This document shows positions 15,929 through 23,606 of a DNA stretch of 64,000 nucleotides, piece after piece (positions within the stretch are counted from its first letter, which is position 1; each line of letters begins with the position of its first letter). Origin of the DNA: JBBSBL01 sp046330255. GTDB lineage: Bacteria; Actinomycetota; Thermoleophilia; Solirubrobacterales; Solirubrobacteraceae. Where the stretch lies: the NCBI GenBank assembly GCA_046330255.1, contig JAXLTC010000002.1, positions 620,001 through 684,000 on the forward strand, written 5' to 3'. Both the position numbers and the translations under genes were made by a program. The notes under the pieces were generated by a model. The model had not been told where the DNA came from. It saw only the letters and a program-made list of their open reading frames with translations, and searched no databases.

Positions 15929-16711
15929 CTAGACCTCGCCGGGCGCGCCGACGGCGGGGCGCTCGACCCCGGGCGGGAGCCGGCCCTCGGCATCGAGCTT
16001 GTCCAGATGCGCCGCGAGCGTGACTGCCGCGGCCCCGCGCAGCGGCGCCGGGGCGTCGTCCCACACGGCGTCCAGCATCTCGTCGGTGCCCCGCAGCCCC
16101 GCGGCGAGCGCCTCCACCAGCCTCCGCTCGCGCTCGAGCCTGTGGGCGAGGTAGGACGCGAGCTTCGCGTCGGCGTCGTTCACGAGCGGCCCGTGCCCGG
16201 GGCAGATCACGGCCGGGCGCCGCGCGCGCAGGCGCTCGAGGCCCGCCAGATAGGACGCCATGGCGCCGGGCCCGGGCGCGACGAACACGCTGCCCGTCCC
16301 GAGCACCGCGTCCCCGCTGAACGCCGCCGAGCCGAACAGGAACGCGAGGTGGTCCGGCGCGTGCCCGGGCGTGGCCAGCGCCTCCAGGGGACCGGCGCGC
16401 CCGCCGTCGGCGAGCGGCAGGTCCGCCGTGCCGCGCGCCGCGGCCAGCGGAGCGTTCCCGAGCAACTCGCGCAGCGCGCCGACGCCGGCCGCATGATCGG
16501 CGTGGTCGTGGGTCAGTGCGATGCCGCCCAGGCCGCCGCGCCGCCGGACCTCAGCGGCCACCGCCTCCAGGTGCGCGGGCATCGCGGGGCCCGGGTCCAC
16601 CACCCACGCGGGGTCGCGGCCGGCGATCCAGGTGTTCGTGCCCCCGAGAGTGAAGGGGCCGGGATTCGCGGCGGTGATGCCGCGGACGTCATGCCGCGGA
16701 ACCTCGATCAC
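15929..16711 (-). CDS. MBL-fold metallo-hydrolase
   Basis: Metallo-beta-lactamase-fold hydrolase, 260 residues. LTHDHADHAAGVGAL is the HxHxDH di-zinc motif; TPGHAPDHLAF, FSGDAVLG and VICPGHGPLV give the other ligands. The C-terminal helical part (YLAHRLERERRLVEAL) matches the LACTB2-like/glyoxalase-II-like subgroup. Substrate unknown. GTG start with TACGAT (16724-16719) 7 nt upstream. Convergent with the sigma fusion gene, 6 bp apart. Confidence 0.82.
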   Translation of the reverse strand: MIEVPRHDVRGITAANPGPFTLGGTNTWIAGRDPAWVVDPGPAMPAHLEAVAAEVRRRGGLGGIALTHDHADHAAGVGALRELLGNAPLAAARGTADLPLADGGRAGPLEALATPGHAPDHLAFLFGSAAFSGDAVLGTGSVFVAPGPGAMASYLAGLERLRARRPAVICPGHGPLVNDADAKLASYLAHRLERERRLVEALAAGLRGTDEMLDAVWDDAPAPLRGAAAVTLAAHLDKLDAEGRLPPGVERPAVGAPGEV

Positions 16712-16718
16712 ACGAGCG

Positions 16719-16724
16719 ATCGTA
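16719..16724 (-). promoter_or_regulatory. -10 element of MBL hydrolase
   Basis: TACGAT on the minus strand 7 nt before the GTG at 16711. It gives the gene its own start although a same-strand gene lies 36 bp upstream. Confidence 0.45.
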
Positions 16725-16747
16725 CGCCCGCGCGCGCCGCGGCGGCC

Positions 16748-17992
16748 TCAGCGCGGATCGATGCGGTACACCGGCCCGGTCCGCGACAGGGCATAGATCC
16801 GGTTGCGGCCGTCCACGCCGAAGGAGGTGAGCAGCGGTACGCGCAGCCCGGTGTCCCCCTTGGCGTACGCCGCCAGGCGGCCGGGACGCAACCGCGCGTG
16901 AAGCACCCTGCCGCCGCAGAAGTCGCCGTACAGGTAGCGGCCCTGCCAGCCGCGCAGGCGCGGGTCGCGGACCACGTAGCCGCCCGTCACCGAGCAAACC
17001 CCGCCCTCGCTGTGCCGGTACTCGAGCACGGGCGGCGTCGCGCCGGGCGCCCGCTCGCCGGGCGCGAAGCGGTCGGTGCCCTCCCAGACGCGCCACCCGT
17101 AGTTCACCCCGCGCCCCCGTGCGCGCGGCGAGAAGTCGACCTCCTCCACCTTGTCCTGCCCGACGTCGCCGATCGTGAGCGCGCCGGTCCTCGCGTCGAA
17201 CGAGAAGCGCCACGGGTTGCGCAGGCCGTAGGACCAGATCTCCGGGCGCGCGCCGCGGCGCCGCGCGAACGGGTTGCCGGCGGGGATCCGGTACGCCCGC
17301 CCGCGGGCGGCGCGCGGATCGATGCGCAGGATCTTGCCGAGCCACGTCGACAGGACCTGCGCGTTTCCGCGCGGCCCGTGCTGGTCGCCGGCGCCGCCCC
17401 CGTCGCCGAGGCCGACGTACAGCATCCCGTCGGGGCCGAACAGCACGAGCCCACCGTTGTGGTTGGCCTCCGGCTGCCGCTGGAACAGGACCAGCCGCGC
17501 GCTGCGGGGGTCGGCGCGGTCGGCCGAGCGCGCGCTGCGGCGGTACTCGACCACGCGCGTGTTCCCGTTGCGATCGGTGTAGTCCACGTAGAAGCGCCTC
17601 GAGCGGCGGTAGTCGGGCGCGAACGCCATCGAGAGCAGCCCCTGCTCCATGCCGCCCGACACCTGACCGGAGAGGTCGAGGAACGGCGTGGACAGCACGC
17701 GCCCGCGCCGCACCACCCTGATGCGCCCGCCCTGCTCGACCACGAACAGGCGCGTCGCGTCGCCGGGCGCGGTCGTCAGGTAGTCGGGCGCCTTGAAGTC
17801 GCCGATCCTCGTGAGGCGCAGCCCCACCGCGGCGGCCGCTACGGCCGGCGAGCCCGCGCCGGGCGCGGCGTCGCTGCCCGCAGCGCCACCCCGCGCGCCG
17901 CCCGCCCCTTCCCCGGCGCCGCAAGCCGCCAGCCCGCCGGCGGCGACCAGCAGCATCGCAAGCGTGGTGCGTAGACGGGCCGGGGCGGGCAC
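16748..17992 (-). CDS. PQQ-dependent sugar dehydrogenase-like lipoprotein (GSDH family)
   Basis: Six-bladed beta-propeller soluble aldose/sorbosone dehydrogenase family, 414 residues. RLFVVEQGGRIRVV, GLLSMAFAPDY, NHNGGLVLFGPDGMLYVGLGDGG (catalytic-histidine region) and WSYGLRNPWRFSFD are diagnostic. The GTG at 17992 gives a signal peptide RTTLAMLLVAAGGLAAC whose lipobox cysteine would anchor it outside the membrane; longer in-frame starts to 18211 put ~73 Arg-rich residues before the signal and look wrong. Many family members do not have proven PQQ activity. Confidence 0.8.
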   Translation of the reverse strand: MPAPARLRTTLAMLLVAAGGLAACGAGEGAGGARGGAAGSDAAPGAGSPAVAAAAVGLRLTRIGDFKAPDYLTTAPGDATRLFVVEQGGRIRVVRRGRVLSTPFLDLSGQVSGGMEQGLLSMAFAPDYRRSRRFYVDYTDRNGNTRVVEYRRSARSADRADPRSARLVLFQRQPEANHNGGLVLFGPDGMLYVGLGDGGGAGDQHGPRGNAQVLSTWLGKILRIDPRAARGRAYRIPAGNPFARRRGARPEIWSYGLRNPWRFSFDARTGALTIGDVGQDKVEEVDFSPRARGRGVNYGWRVWEGTDRFAPGERAPGATPPVLEYRHSEGGVCSVTGGYVVRDPRLRGWQGRYLYGDFCGGRVLHARLRPGRLAAYAKGDTGLRVPLLTSFGVDGRNRIYALSRTGPVYRIDPR

Positions 17993-18200
17993 GCAACCAG
18001 GATCGCAGAATGCGATGATGCGTCCGCCGGTCGCACCGCGAAGGCACGTTCGCGTGCCGAAACGGGGCATCCGGGCGGCCGGAGGCCGTTCCCGCGGGCA
18101 CACGGATCGGTCACGAACGTGTAGCCGCGGTTTATGTGGAGGCGTCAGCCTGTGCGGCCGGCCACAGACCCGTGCCCGGGACCGCAACGGCAAGCGACCC

Positions 18201-18229
18201 TTGCGGAGCATTACTTACTTTTGTATAGT
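18201..18229 (+). promoter_or_regulatory. Promoter of the sigma factor gene
   Basis: TTGCGG (18201-18206), 17-bp spacer, TATAGT (18224-18229): the best housekeeping-type promoter in the window. The transcript would start near 18236, giving a ~30-nt leader before the ATG at 18266. The rest of 17993-18200 holds nothing I recognise. Confidence 0.6.
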
Positions 18230-18265
18230 TAGTCCCATCTCGCAACCGATGGAAGCCCAGAGACC

Positions 18266-19267
18266 ATGAAGAAGCGCCCGGACAACGAGCGCCGCCCCGA
18301 TGGCGAGCGCACCCGCCGCCCCGCCTCCCGCCGTCCCGGCCAGGTGGCGAACAGGCGTGCGCGCCGCCGTCGCGAGGACCACGCGGAGCTGACCTCACAG
18401 CGCATCGCCAACGCTGCGGCGTCGGCGCCGCACGCCGCCGACGACCCCGCCGGCGACGCGCTCGCGCGCGTGCTGGCGGAGAGCCGGCGCTACCCGCTGC
18501 TCACCCGCGAGCAGGAGGTCGAGCTGGCAAAGGCGATCGAGCGCGGAGACCTCGAAGCCAAGGAGCGGCTGATCAACTCCAACCTGCGCCTGGTCGTCTC
18601 GGTGGCGCGCAAGTACCAGGGCCACGGCCTGCCGATGACCGACCTCGTCCAGGAGGGGATGCTGGGCCTGATCCGCGCGGTCGAGAAGTTCGACTGGCGC
18701 AAGGGCTTCAAGTTCTCCACCTACGGGACGCTGTGGATCCGCCAGGCGATCCAGCGCGGGCTCGAGAACTCCTCGCGCACGATCCGGCTGCCGGTTCACG
18801 TGAACCAGCGGCTGCGCACGATCGCGCGCACGGAGCGCGAGCTCGCCACGCTGCTCGGCCGCGACCCGACCGACGAGGAGGTCGCGGAGGCCGCCGACAT
18901 CCCGATCGACGAGGTGCTGGAGGCGCGCAAGGCCGCGCAGCCGGTCACGAGCCTCGACCTCGGCGTCGGCGACGACGGCGAGACCGCGCTGGGCGACCTG
19001 CTGCCGAGCGACGAGCCGGGACCGGCCGAGGCCGTCGCCGGCGACGAGCGCGAGAACGCGGTCGCCGACGCGGTGCGCGAACTGCCGGACGCCGAGCGGC
19101 GCGTGCTGGAGATGCGTTTCGGTCTCGCCGGCGAGGCGCCGACGACGCTGGCGCAGGCCGGGCGGACGATCGGCGTCAGCGCCGAGCGCGCGCGCCAGAT
19201 CGAGGAGGGCGCGCTGCGCCGCCTCGCCCGCGACGGACGCCTCGGCGCGCTGCGCGAAGCCGCGTAG
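18266..19267 (+). CDS. RNA polymerase sigma factor, sigma-70 family (primary-like, group 2)
   Basis: 333 residues. A basic N-terminus (RRPASRRPGQVANRRARRRRED) precedes region 1.2 (YPLLTREQEVELAKAIERGD), region 2 (NLRLVVSVARKYQGHGLPMTDLVQEG, KFSTYGTLWIRQAIQRGL), region 3 (RDPTDEEVAEAADIP) and region 4 (LEMRFGLAGEAPTTLAQAGRTIGVSAERARQIEEGALRRL). Region 1.1 is absent and the chain is short, so it is probably an alternative sigma close to the primary one; RpoD itself cannot be excluded. It has a strong promoter and a strong 3' hairpin. Confidence 0.85.
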   Translation: MKKRPDNERRPDGERTRRPASRRPGQVANRRARRRREDHAELTSQRIANAAASAPHAADDPAGDALARVLAESRRYPLLTREQEVELAKAIERGDLEAKERLINSNLRLVVSVARKYQGHGLPMTDLVQEGMLGLIRAVEKFDWRKGFKFSTYGTLWIRQAIQRGLENSSRTIRLPVHVNQRLRTIARTERELATLLGRDPTDEEVAEAADIPIDEVLEARKAAQPVTSLDLGVGDDGETALGDLLPSDEPGPAEAVAGDERENAVADAVRELPDAERRVLEMRFGLAGEAPTTLAQAGRTIGVSAERARQIEEGALRRLARDGRLGALREAA

Positions 19268-19303
19268 CGCTCCCGCTCCCGCCCCCAAGCCTCTCCTCAC
19301 GCA

Positions 19304-19330
19304 AGCGGCCCGCCTCTTCGGCGGGCCGCT
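19304..19330 (+). terminator. Rho-independent-like terminator after the sigma gene
   Basis: Perfect 11-bp stem (AGCGGCCCGCC / GGCGGGCCGCT) with a TCTTC loop, 36 bp after the stop. No T run follows, as is common in high-GC actinobacteria. Confidence 0.65.
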
Positions 19331-19394
19331 CGCAATTCCGGGGTCCCTGTCTCTTGGACAGATGTACAGATAGAACCCGCGAGCAACGCGGAAG

Positions 19395-20774
19395 TTACGC
19401 CGCGGACACCGTCAGCTCGCTGACCACCTCGCGGAAGACCGCCGTGTGGAGATCGACGTCCTCCACGCTCGTGGCCGGACACATCAGCGCCATGTTGTGG
19501 AACGGCGTCATCACGATGCCGCGGTTGAGGGCGTACAGGTGCAGCAACTCGTCCAACTCTCCGTCTCCCGCCGCCGCCGACTCGCCGCCCGTGCGCGGGG
19601 CCGGCGAGGCGAACCGGTACTCGGCGCGCGCTCCCAGTCGGCTGACCGACCACGGGACGCCGCTCTCCGCCAGGACCTCCTCCACGCCCTCGGCGAAGCG
19701 CCGGGCGAGGCCGGCCATGCCCGCGAACGCGTCGTCGGTCAGCACCTCGCCGAGCGTCGCGCGGACCGCCGCCAGCGAGAGCGCGTTGCCCGCCAGAGTC
19801 CCGCCGATCCCGCCCGTGTCCTCGTAGTCGGCCCCCTCCGCGTCCAGCGCCGCGCGCGCCACCCGCTCGCTCATGCCGTAGGCGCCGACCGGTACCCCGC
19901 CGCCGATCGCCTTGCCGATCGTCACCAGGTCCGGATCCAGCCCCCAGGCCGCGGTGCAGCCTCCCGGCCCCGCGCTGAAGGTGTGCGTCTCGTCGATGAT
20001 CAGCAGCGTCCCGGCCGCGCGGGTCAGCTCGCGCAGCCCGTCGAGGAAGCCCTCGCGCGGCAGCACGATCCCGATGTTCGTCAGCGCGGGCTCGGTCAGG
20101 ACGCACGCGACCTGTCCGTCGGCCAGCAGGCGCTCGACCGCCTCCAGATCGCCGAACTCGCAGACGCGCGTCGTCTCGACCGGATCGACCATTGGGCCGA
20201 CGTTGCCGGGACGGGAGCGCGCGACGCCGCGATCGTCGATCACGAACGTCTCGTCGACGGTGCCGTGGTAGCACCAGCTGAAGACGAGGACCTTCGGGCG
20301 GCCCGTGATCTCGCGGCAGGTGCGCAGAGCGAAGCGGTTCGCGTCCGTCGCCGACAGCGTGAAGCTCCAGATCGGCAACCCGAACCGCCTCGCGAGCTCG
20401 CTCCCCGCCCAGGCGGCGTCCTCGGTGGGGAGCATCGTCGTGATGCCCCCGCGGCCGTCGATCCGCTCCCGTACCGCGCGCACGAGCGGCTCCGGGGAGT
20501 GGCCGGCCATCGCGCCCGTGTCTCCGAGCGCGAAGTCCACGTACTCGTGCCCGTCCACGTCGGCGATCCGCGCCCCGTGCGCGCCGGCGAGCTGCAGCGG
20601 AAAACCGCCCGCCCACTTCGCCATCCAGCTCATCGGCACGCCGGCGAACAGCGACGAGCGCGCCTCCTCGAACCGGCGCATTGACTCCGGATTCGACTCG
20701 CGGTGCCGGGCGCGCTCGCGCTCAAGCAACGACGAGAGCCGCTCGCGGTCGACGGACGAGGTGGCGGTGCTCAT
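19395..20774 (-). CDS. Class III aminotransferase, glutamate-1-semialdehyde aminomutase-like
   Basis: PLP enzyme of 459 residues. EYVDFALGDTGAMAGHSPEP near residue 85, LLIIDETHTFSAGPGGC and TIGKAIGGGVPVGAYGMSE (PLP lysine) place it near HemL. The N-terminal ~50 residues and variations around the active site suggest a transaminase acting on another amino acid rather than the haem enzyme, and no haem genes are adjacent. ATG at 20774 has TACCGT 8 nt upstream; longer in-frame extension would run into the divergent gene. Confidence 0.75.
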   Translation of the reverse strand: MSTATSSVDRERLSSLLERERARHRESNPESMRRFEEARSSLFAGVPMSWMAKWAGGFPLQLAGAHGARIADVDGHEYVDFALGDTGAMAGHSPEPLVRAVRERIDGRGGITTMLPTEDAAWAGSELARRFGLPIWSFTLSATDANRFALRTCREITGRPKVLVFSWCYHGTVDETFVIDDRGVARSRPGNVGPMVDPVETTRVCEFGDLEAVERLLADGQVACVLTEPALTNIGIVLPREGFLDGLRELTRAAGTLLIIDETHTFSAGPGGCTAAWGLDPDLVTIGKAIGGGVPVGAYGMSERVARAALDAEGADYEDTGGIGGTLAGNALSLAAVRATLGEVLTDDAFAGMAGLARRFAEGVEEVLAESGVPWSVSRLGARAEYRFASPAPRTGGESAAAGDGELDELLHLYALNRGIVMTPFHNMALMCPATSVEDVDLHTAVFREVVSELTVSAA

Positions 20775-20782
20775 GAGCGGGG

Positions 20783-20820
20783 ACGGTAGCGCCGCGCCGC
20801 GCACCGCGGCCGCGTAAGGT
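20783..20820. promoter_or_regulatory. Facing -10 elements, aminotransferase / secreted hydrolase
   Basis: TACCGT (minus, 20788-20783) is 8 nt from the ATG at 20774; TAAGGT (plus, 20815-20820) is 6 nt from the ATG at 20827. The divergent gap is 52 bp, with no Shine-Dalgarno on either side. Confidence 0.5.
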
Positions 20821-20826
20821 GCGCGA

Positions 20827-22866
20827 ATGCCCAGCGAAGGGATCGGCGAGCCGAGGCGCGGATGGTCGCGGTGGAAGGCGCGCGCGATGCTCGCCGCCGC
20901 GCTCGTCGCCCTGGCCGCGCTTGCGTCTGCGCCGGCCGCGCTCGCCGACAGCGGGCGCCCGTCGTTGCGCGTCGGCACCCGGGTGCTGCACCCCTGCCGG
21001 GGTGGCGGTCCGGGCTGGTGCGGCACGCTCGCGCGCCGCCTGGATCCGGCGCGGGCCGACAGCCCGCGCATCGGGATCGCGTTCCGCTGGCTCCCACCGC
21101 AGGGCCGCGCCCGGGGCCCCGCGATCGTCGCCGTGGAGGGCGGCCCGGGCTACCCGTCGACGGGCAGCCTCGTCGAGTACACGGGCATCTACGAGCCGCT
21201 GATGCGCGAGCGCGGGCTGCTGCTCGTGGACAACCGGGGGACCGGCGGCTCCGCGCTGATCGACTGCCCGCGGCTGCAGCGCTACACGGGCGTCACCTCG
21301 GGCACGGGGTTCCCCGGCCTGGTCGCCGGCTGCGCGCGCGAGATCGAGCGTCGCTACGCCCGCCGCGGCCGGCGGGCGCTGCACGCGGCCGACCTGTTCG
21401 GCACCGCCTACGCGGCCGACGACCTCGCCGCGGTGATGCGGGCCCTGCGCACCGGGCGGGTGGACCTCTACGGCGACTCCTACGGGACCTGGTTCGCGCA
21501 AGCGTTCGTCGCCCGCCATCCGCGCGCTGTCCGCTCGGTCGTGCTCGACTCGGCCTATCCCGTGCGCGGACTGGACCCGTGGTACGTCTCCTCCGGCGCG
21601 GTCGCGCGCTCCGCGATGGACGCAGTCTGCGCGCGGGACCCCGGCTGTGCCGCCGCGGCACCGGGCAGCGCGACCGCGCGTCTCGGGGCGCTGCTCGACG
21701 TGCTGCGCCGACGCCCGATCGAGGGACGCACGCGAGCCGCCGACGGCTCGCCGGTCCGCGCGCGCGTCGACGTGCGCACGATGACCGACCTCGTTCAGGA
21801 CGCCGCCTCGGACCCCGTGATCTACCGCGAGTTGGACGCGTCCGTGCGCGCGGCGCTCGCGGGCGACCAGGCGCCGCTGCTGCGGCTCGCCGCCCAGGCC
21901 GGCGCCTACGACCACGGCGGCTCGGAGGCCTCCTACTTCTCCAACGGGCTCTACATGGCGGTCGCCTGCTTCGACTACCCGCAGCTCTTCTCGATGCGCG
22001 CCTCCGCGGCACGCCGCCGGGCGCAGTTCGCCGCGCGCCTGCTGCGCGCGCCGGACGCGTTCGGGCCGTTCTCGCCCCGCGAGTGGGTCCGCGTGAGCGC
22101 CTACACCCAGCCCTACCGCGCGTGCCTCGACTGGCCGGCGCCGCGCCACGTCGCCCCGCCGCTGCCGCCGCGCGCGCGGCCGCTGCCGGCGTCGGTCCCG
22201 GTCCTGATCCTGGGCGGCGACCTCGACTCGCTCACGCCGCAGCACGACACGGTCGAGATGGCGCCGCGAATCGGGCGGCGCTCGCGCACGGTGGCGCTGC
22301 GCAACTCCGTTCACGTGACTTCCGAGGGCGACACCTACCTGGTCGAGGGCACGCGCTGCGCGCGGAGGATCATCCGCGCCTTCACGCGCGCGCCGGCGCT
22401 GATCGCGCGGCTCGACACCTCCTGCGCCGGGCGCATCCCGCCGGTCCACACGCCCGGCGCCTACCCGCTCACCCTGCGCGCGGCAAGCGCCGCGACCGTG
22501 GTCGCCGGCCCCGACCCGGGGATCGACGCGCGCCGCGCCGCGACCGTGGCGGCCGGCGCGCTCGCCGACGCGGTGATCCGCCGCGTCTACTCGAGCGCAG
22601 CCAAGGGCGCGGGCCTGCGCGGGGGAAGCTTCACGGTGGCGGGCGACGACCCGGCGCGCTTGACCCTGCGCGGCGTGCGCTTCGTGCGCGACGCGACGGT
22701 CGACGGTCGCGCGACGTGGCGAGCGGCAAGCGGGAGCGCCACGGGGACGCTCACGGTCCGCGTTCCCGGCGGACGCAGGATCGCGGTCGGGCTCACCTGG
22801 ACACAGCGCTCGACGATCGCGCGCGCCACGATCGGCCGCTCGACGCTGCGCCTGCCCGCGCCCTGA
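20827..22866 (+). CDS. Secreted alpha/beta hydrolase (TAP-like, proline-iminopeptidase-type)
   Basis: 679 residues. The N-terminus (RWKARAMLAAALVALAALAS, then APAALA) is a signal peptide with an A-x-A site near residue 40. VEGGPGYPSTGSL forms the oxyanion region, LYGDSYGTWFA holds nucleophile S218, GGDLDSLTP the acid (D465/D467) and NSVHVT the histidine H496. This is the tripeptidyl-aminopeptidase-like layout seen in Streptomyces secreted peptidases. About 180 extra residues follow the catalytic histidine, partly beta-rich, longer than usual. A tandem repeat and tRNA-Pro follow. Confidence 0.8.
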   Translation: MPSEGIGEPRRGWSRWKARAMLAAALVALAALASAPAALADSGRPSLRVGTRVLHPCRGGGPGWCGTLARRLDPARADSPRIGIAFRWLPPQGRARGPAIVAVEGGPGYPSTGSLVEYTGIYEPLMRERGLLLVDNRGTGGSALIDCPRLQRYTGVTSGTGFPGLVAGCAREIERRYARRGRRALHAADLFGTAYAADDLAAVMRALRTGRVDLYGDSYGTWFAQAFVARHPRAVRSVVLDSAYPVRGLDPWYVSSGAVARSAMDAVCARDPGCAAAAPGSATARLGALLDVLRRRPIEGRTRAADGSPVRARVDVRTMTDLVQDAASDPVIYRELDASVRAALAGDQAPLLRLAAQAGAYDHGGSEASYFSNGLYMAVACFDYPQLFSMRASAARRRAQFAARLLRAPDAFGPFSPREWVRVSAYTQPYRACLDWPAPRHVAPPLPPRARPLPASVPVLILGGDLDSLTPQHDTVEMAPRIGRRSRTVALRNSVHVTSEGDTYLVEGTRCARRIIRAFTRAPALIARLDTSCAGRIPPVHTPGAYPLTLRAASAATVVAGPDPGIDARRAATVAAGALADAVIRRVYSSAAKGAGLRGGSFTVAGDDPARLTLRGVRFVRDATVDGRATWRAASGSATGTLTVRVPGGRRIAVGLTWTQRSTIARATIGRSTLRLPAP

Positions 22867-23174
22867 GAGACCTCAGCCGCGACACCACGAGGCGCGGGTC
22901 GGCGGCGGACCACACCGGGGCGCCGAAGGCGCCCCGATCGGGGCCCGCATCCGTCGCGTCCGGCAAGGAGCATCGGGGGAGATAGGGCTCCGCCCATCTC
23001 CCCCGACCGCGACACCACCAGGCGCGGGTCGGCGGCGGACCACACCGGGGCGCCGAAGGCGCCCCGATCGGGGCCCGCATCCGTCGCGTCCGGCAAGAAG
23101 CATCGGGGGAGATAGGGCTCCGCCCATCTCCCCCGATCGCGACACCGCCAGACGCGGCGGGGCGGCGGACCCAA
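22867..23174. repeat. 130-bp tandem repeat (two full units and a partial third) abutting tRNA-Pro
   Basis: Units start at 22881, 23011 and 23141 (partial). The two full units differ at only a few positions. Each holds two hairpins: one of 9 bp with a GAA loop (22916-22936, 23046-23066), and one of 11+4 bp with left arm TCGGGGGAGAT (22973-23006, 23103-23136). The partial third unit runs in register into the 3' end of the tRNA gene, so CGGGGCGCC at offset 35 of each unit corresponds to the tRNA acceptor end. Because 130 is not a multiple of 3 the repeat is not coding. No other gene is seen in this gap. Confidence 0.85.
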
Positions 23175-23248
23175 TCGGGGCGCCCGGATTTGAACCGGGG
23201 ACCTCACCGACCCGAACGGTGCGCGCTACCAGGCTGCGCCACGCCCCG
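23175..23248 (-). tRNA. tRNA-Pro (anticodon CGG)
   Basis: 74-nt cloverleaf on the minus strand. Acceptor stem CGGGGCG/CGCCCCG with discriminator A, D-arm GCGCAGCCTGGTAGCGC, anticodon stem CACCG/CGGTG with loop TTCGGGT (anticodon CGG, reads CCG), and T-arm with GGTTCAAATCC. CCA is not encoded. CCG is a frequent codon in this GC-rich genome. The 3' side is followed directly by a tandem hairpin repeat that shares its acceptor-end sequence. Confidence 0.95.
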
Positions 23249-23319
23249 AAGGCGATCCAGTATGCCAAAGGGCGGCGTCCCGGCGTGCCGGAGCGGCGCC
23301 GTCCCCGAGGCGCCGGGCG

Positions 23320-23559
23320 TCAGCCCGCGACGGCCTTGAAGTAGCGCACCGCGAGGCCGGTCAGGAGCGTCTGGAAGACCGTCTCGACGCCGAGGCCCTC
23401 CCGCTCCGCGTAGCGCTCGAGCCCCTCCGACTCGATCTCCCCCGCCTCGGCGATCACGTCGTCGACCAGGTCCGGATGGCGGTCGCAGAAGTAGGCGCCC
23501 ATCGAGTACAGGCGCGTGTCCATGAGCGATGCGATGAACGCCGCGGCGTCGTCCGGCAC
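23320..23559 (-). CDS. Small conserved-looking protein of unknown function
   Basis: 79 residues, acidic and predicted helical (LMDTRLYSMGAYFCDRHPDLVDDVIAEAGEIESEGLERYAEREGL, then a more hydrophobic C-terminus FQTLLTGLAVRYFKAVAG). I do not recognise the family. GTG start with TAGGGT (23571-23566) 6 nt upstream, divergent from nif3 with a 47-bp gap. The regular codon bias and promoter support a real gene. Confidence 0.6.
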   Translation of the reverse strand: MPDDAAAFIASLMDTRLYSMGAYFCDRHPDLVDDVIAEAGEIESEGLERYAEREGLGVETVFQTLLTGLAVRYFKAVAG

Positions 23560-23565
23560 ACGGCC

Positions 23566-23595
23566 ACCCTAACGAGCGCCGCTCGCTGCTAGCTT
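23566..23595. promoter_or_regulatory. Facing -10 elements, small protein / Nif3
   Basis: TAGGGT (minus, 23571-23566), 6 nt from the GTG at 23559; TAGCTT (plus, 23590-23595), 11 nt from the GTG at 23607, which would leave a leader of only a few bases. Confidence 0.4.
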
Positions 23596-23606
23596 GGCCG
23601 CCGACC

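Noticed and set aside
22867..23174. CRISPR-like or protein-coding repeat
   Set aside because: Units are 130 bp without spacers and no cas genes are near; peptide repeats appear only in shifting frames because 130 is not divisible by 3.
23141..23258. Integration (att) site at tRNA-Pro
   Set aside because: The tRNA 3' end is duplicated in the repeat, which can mark an att site, but no integrase or phage/plasmid gene and no larger element boundary is visible in the window.
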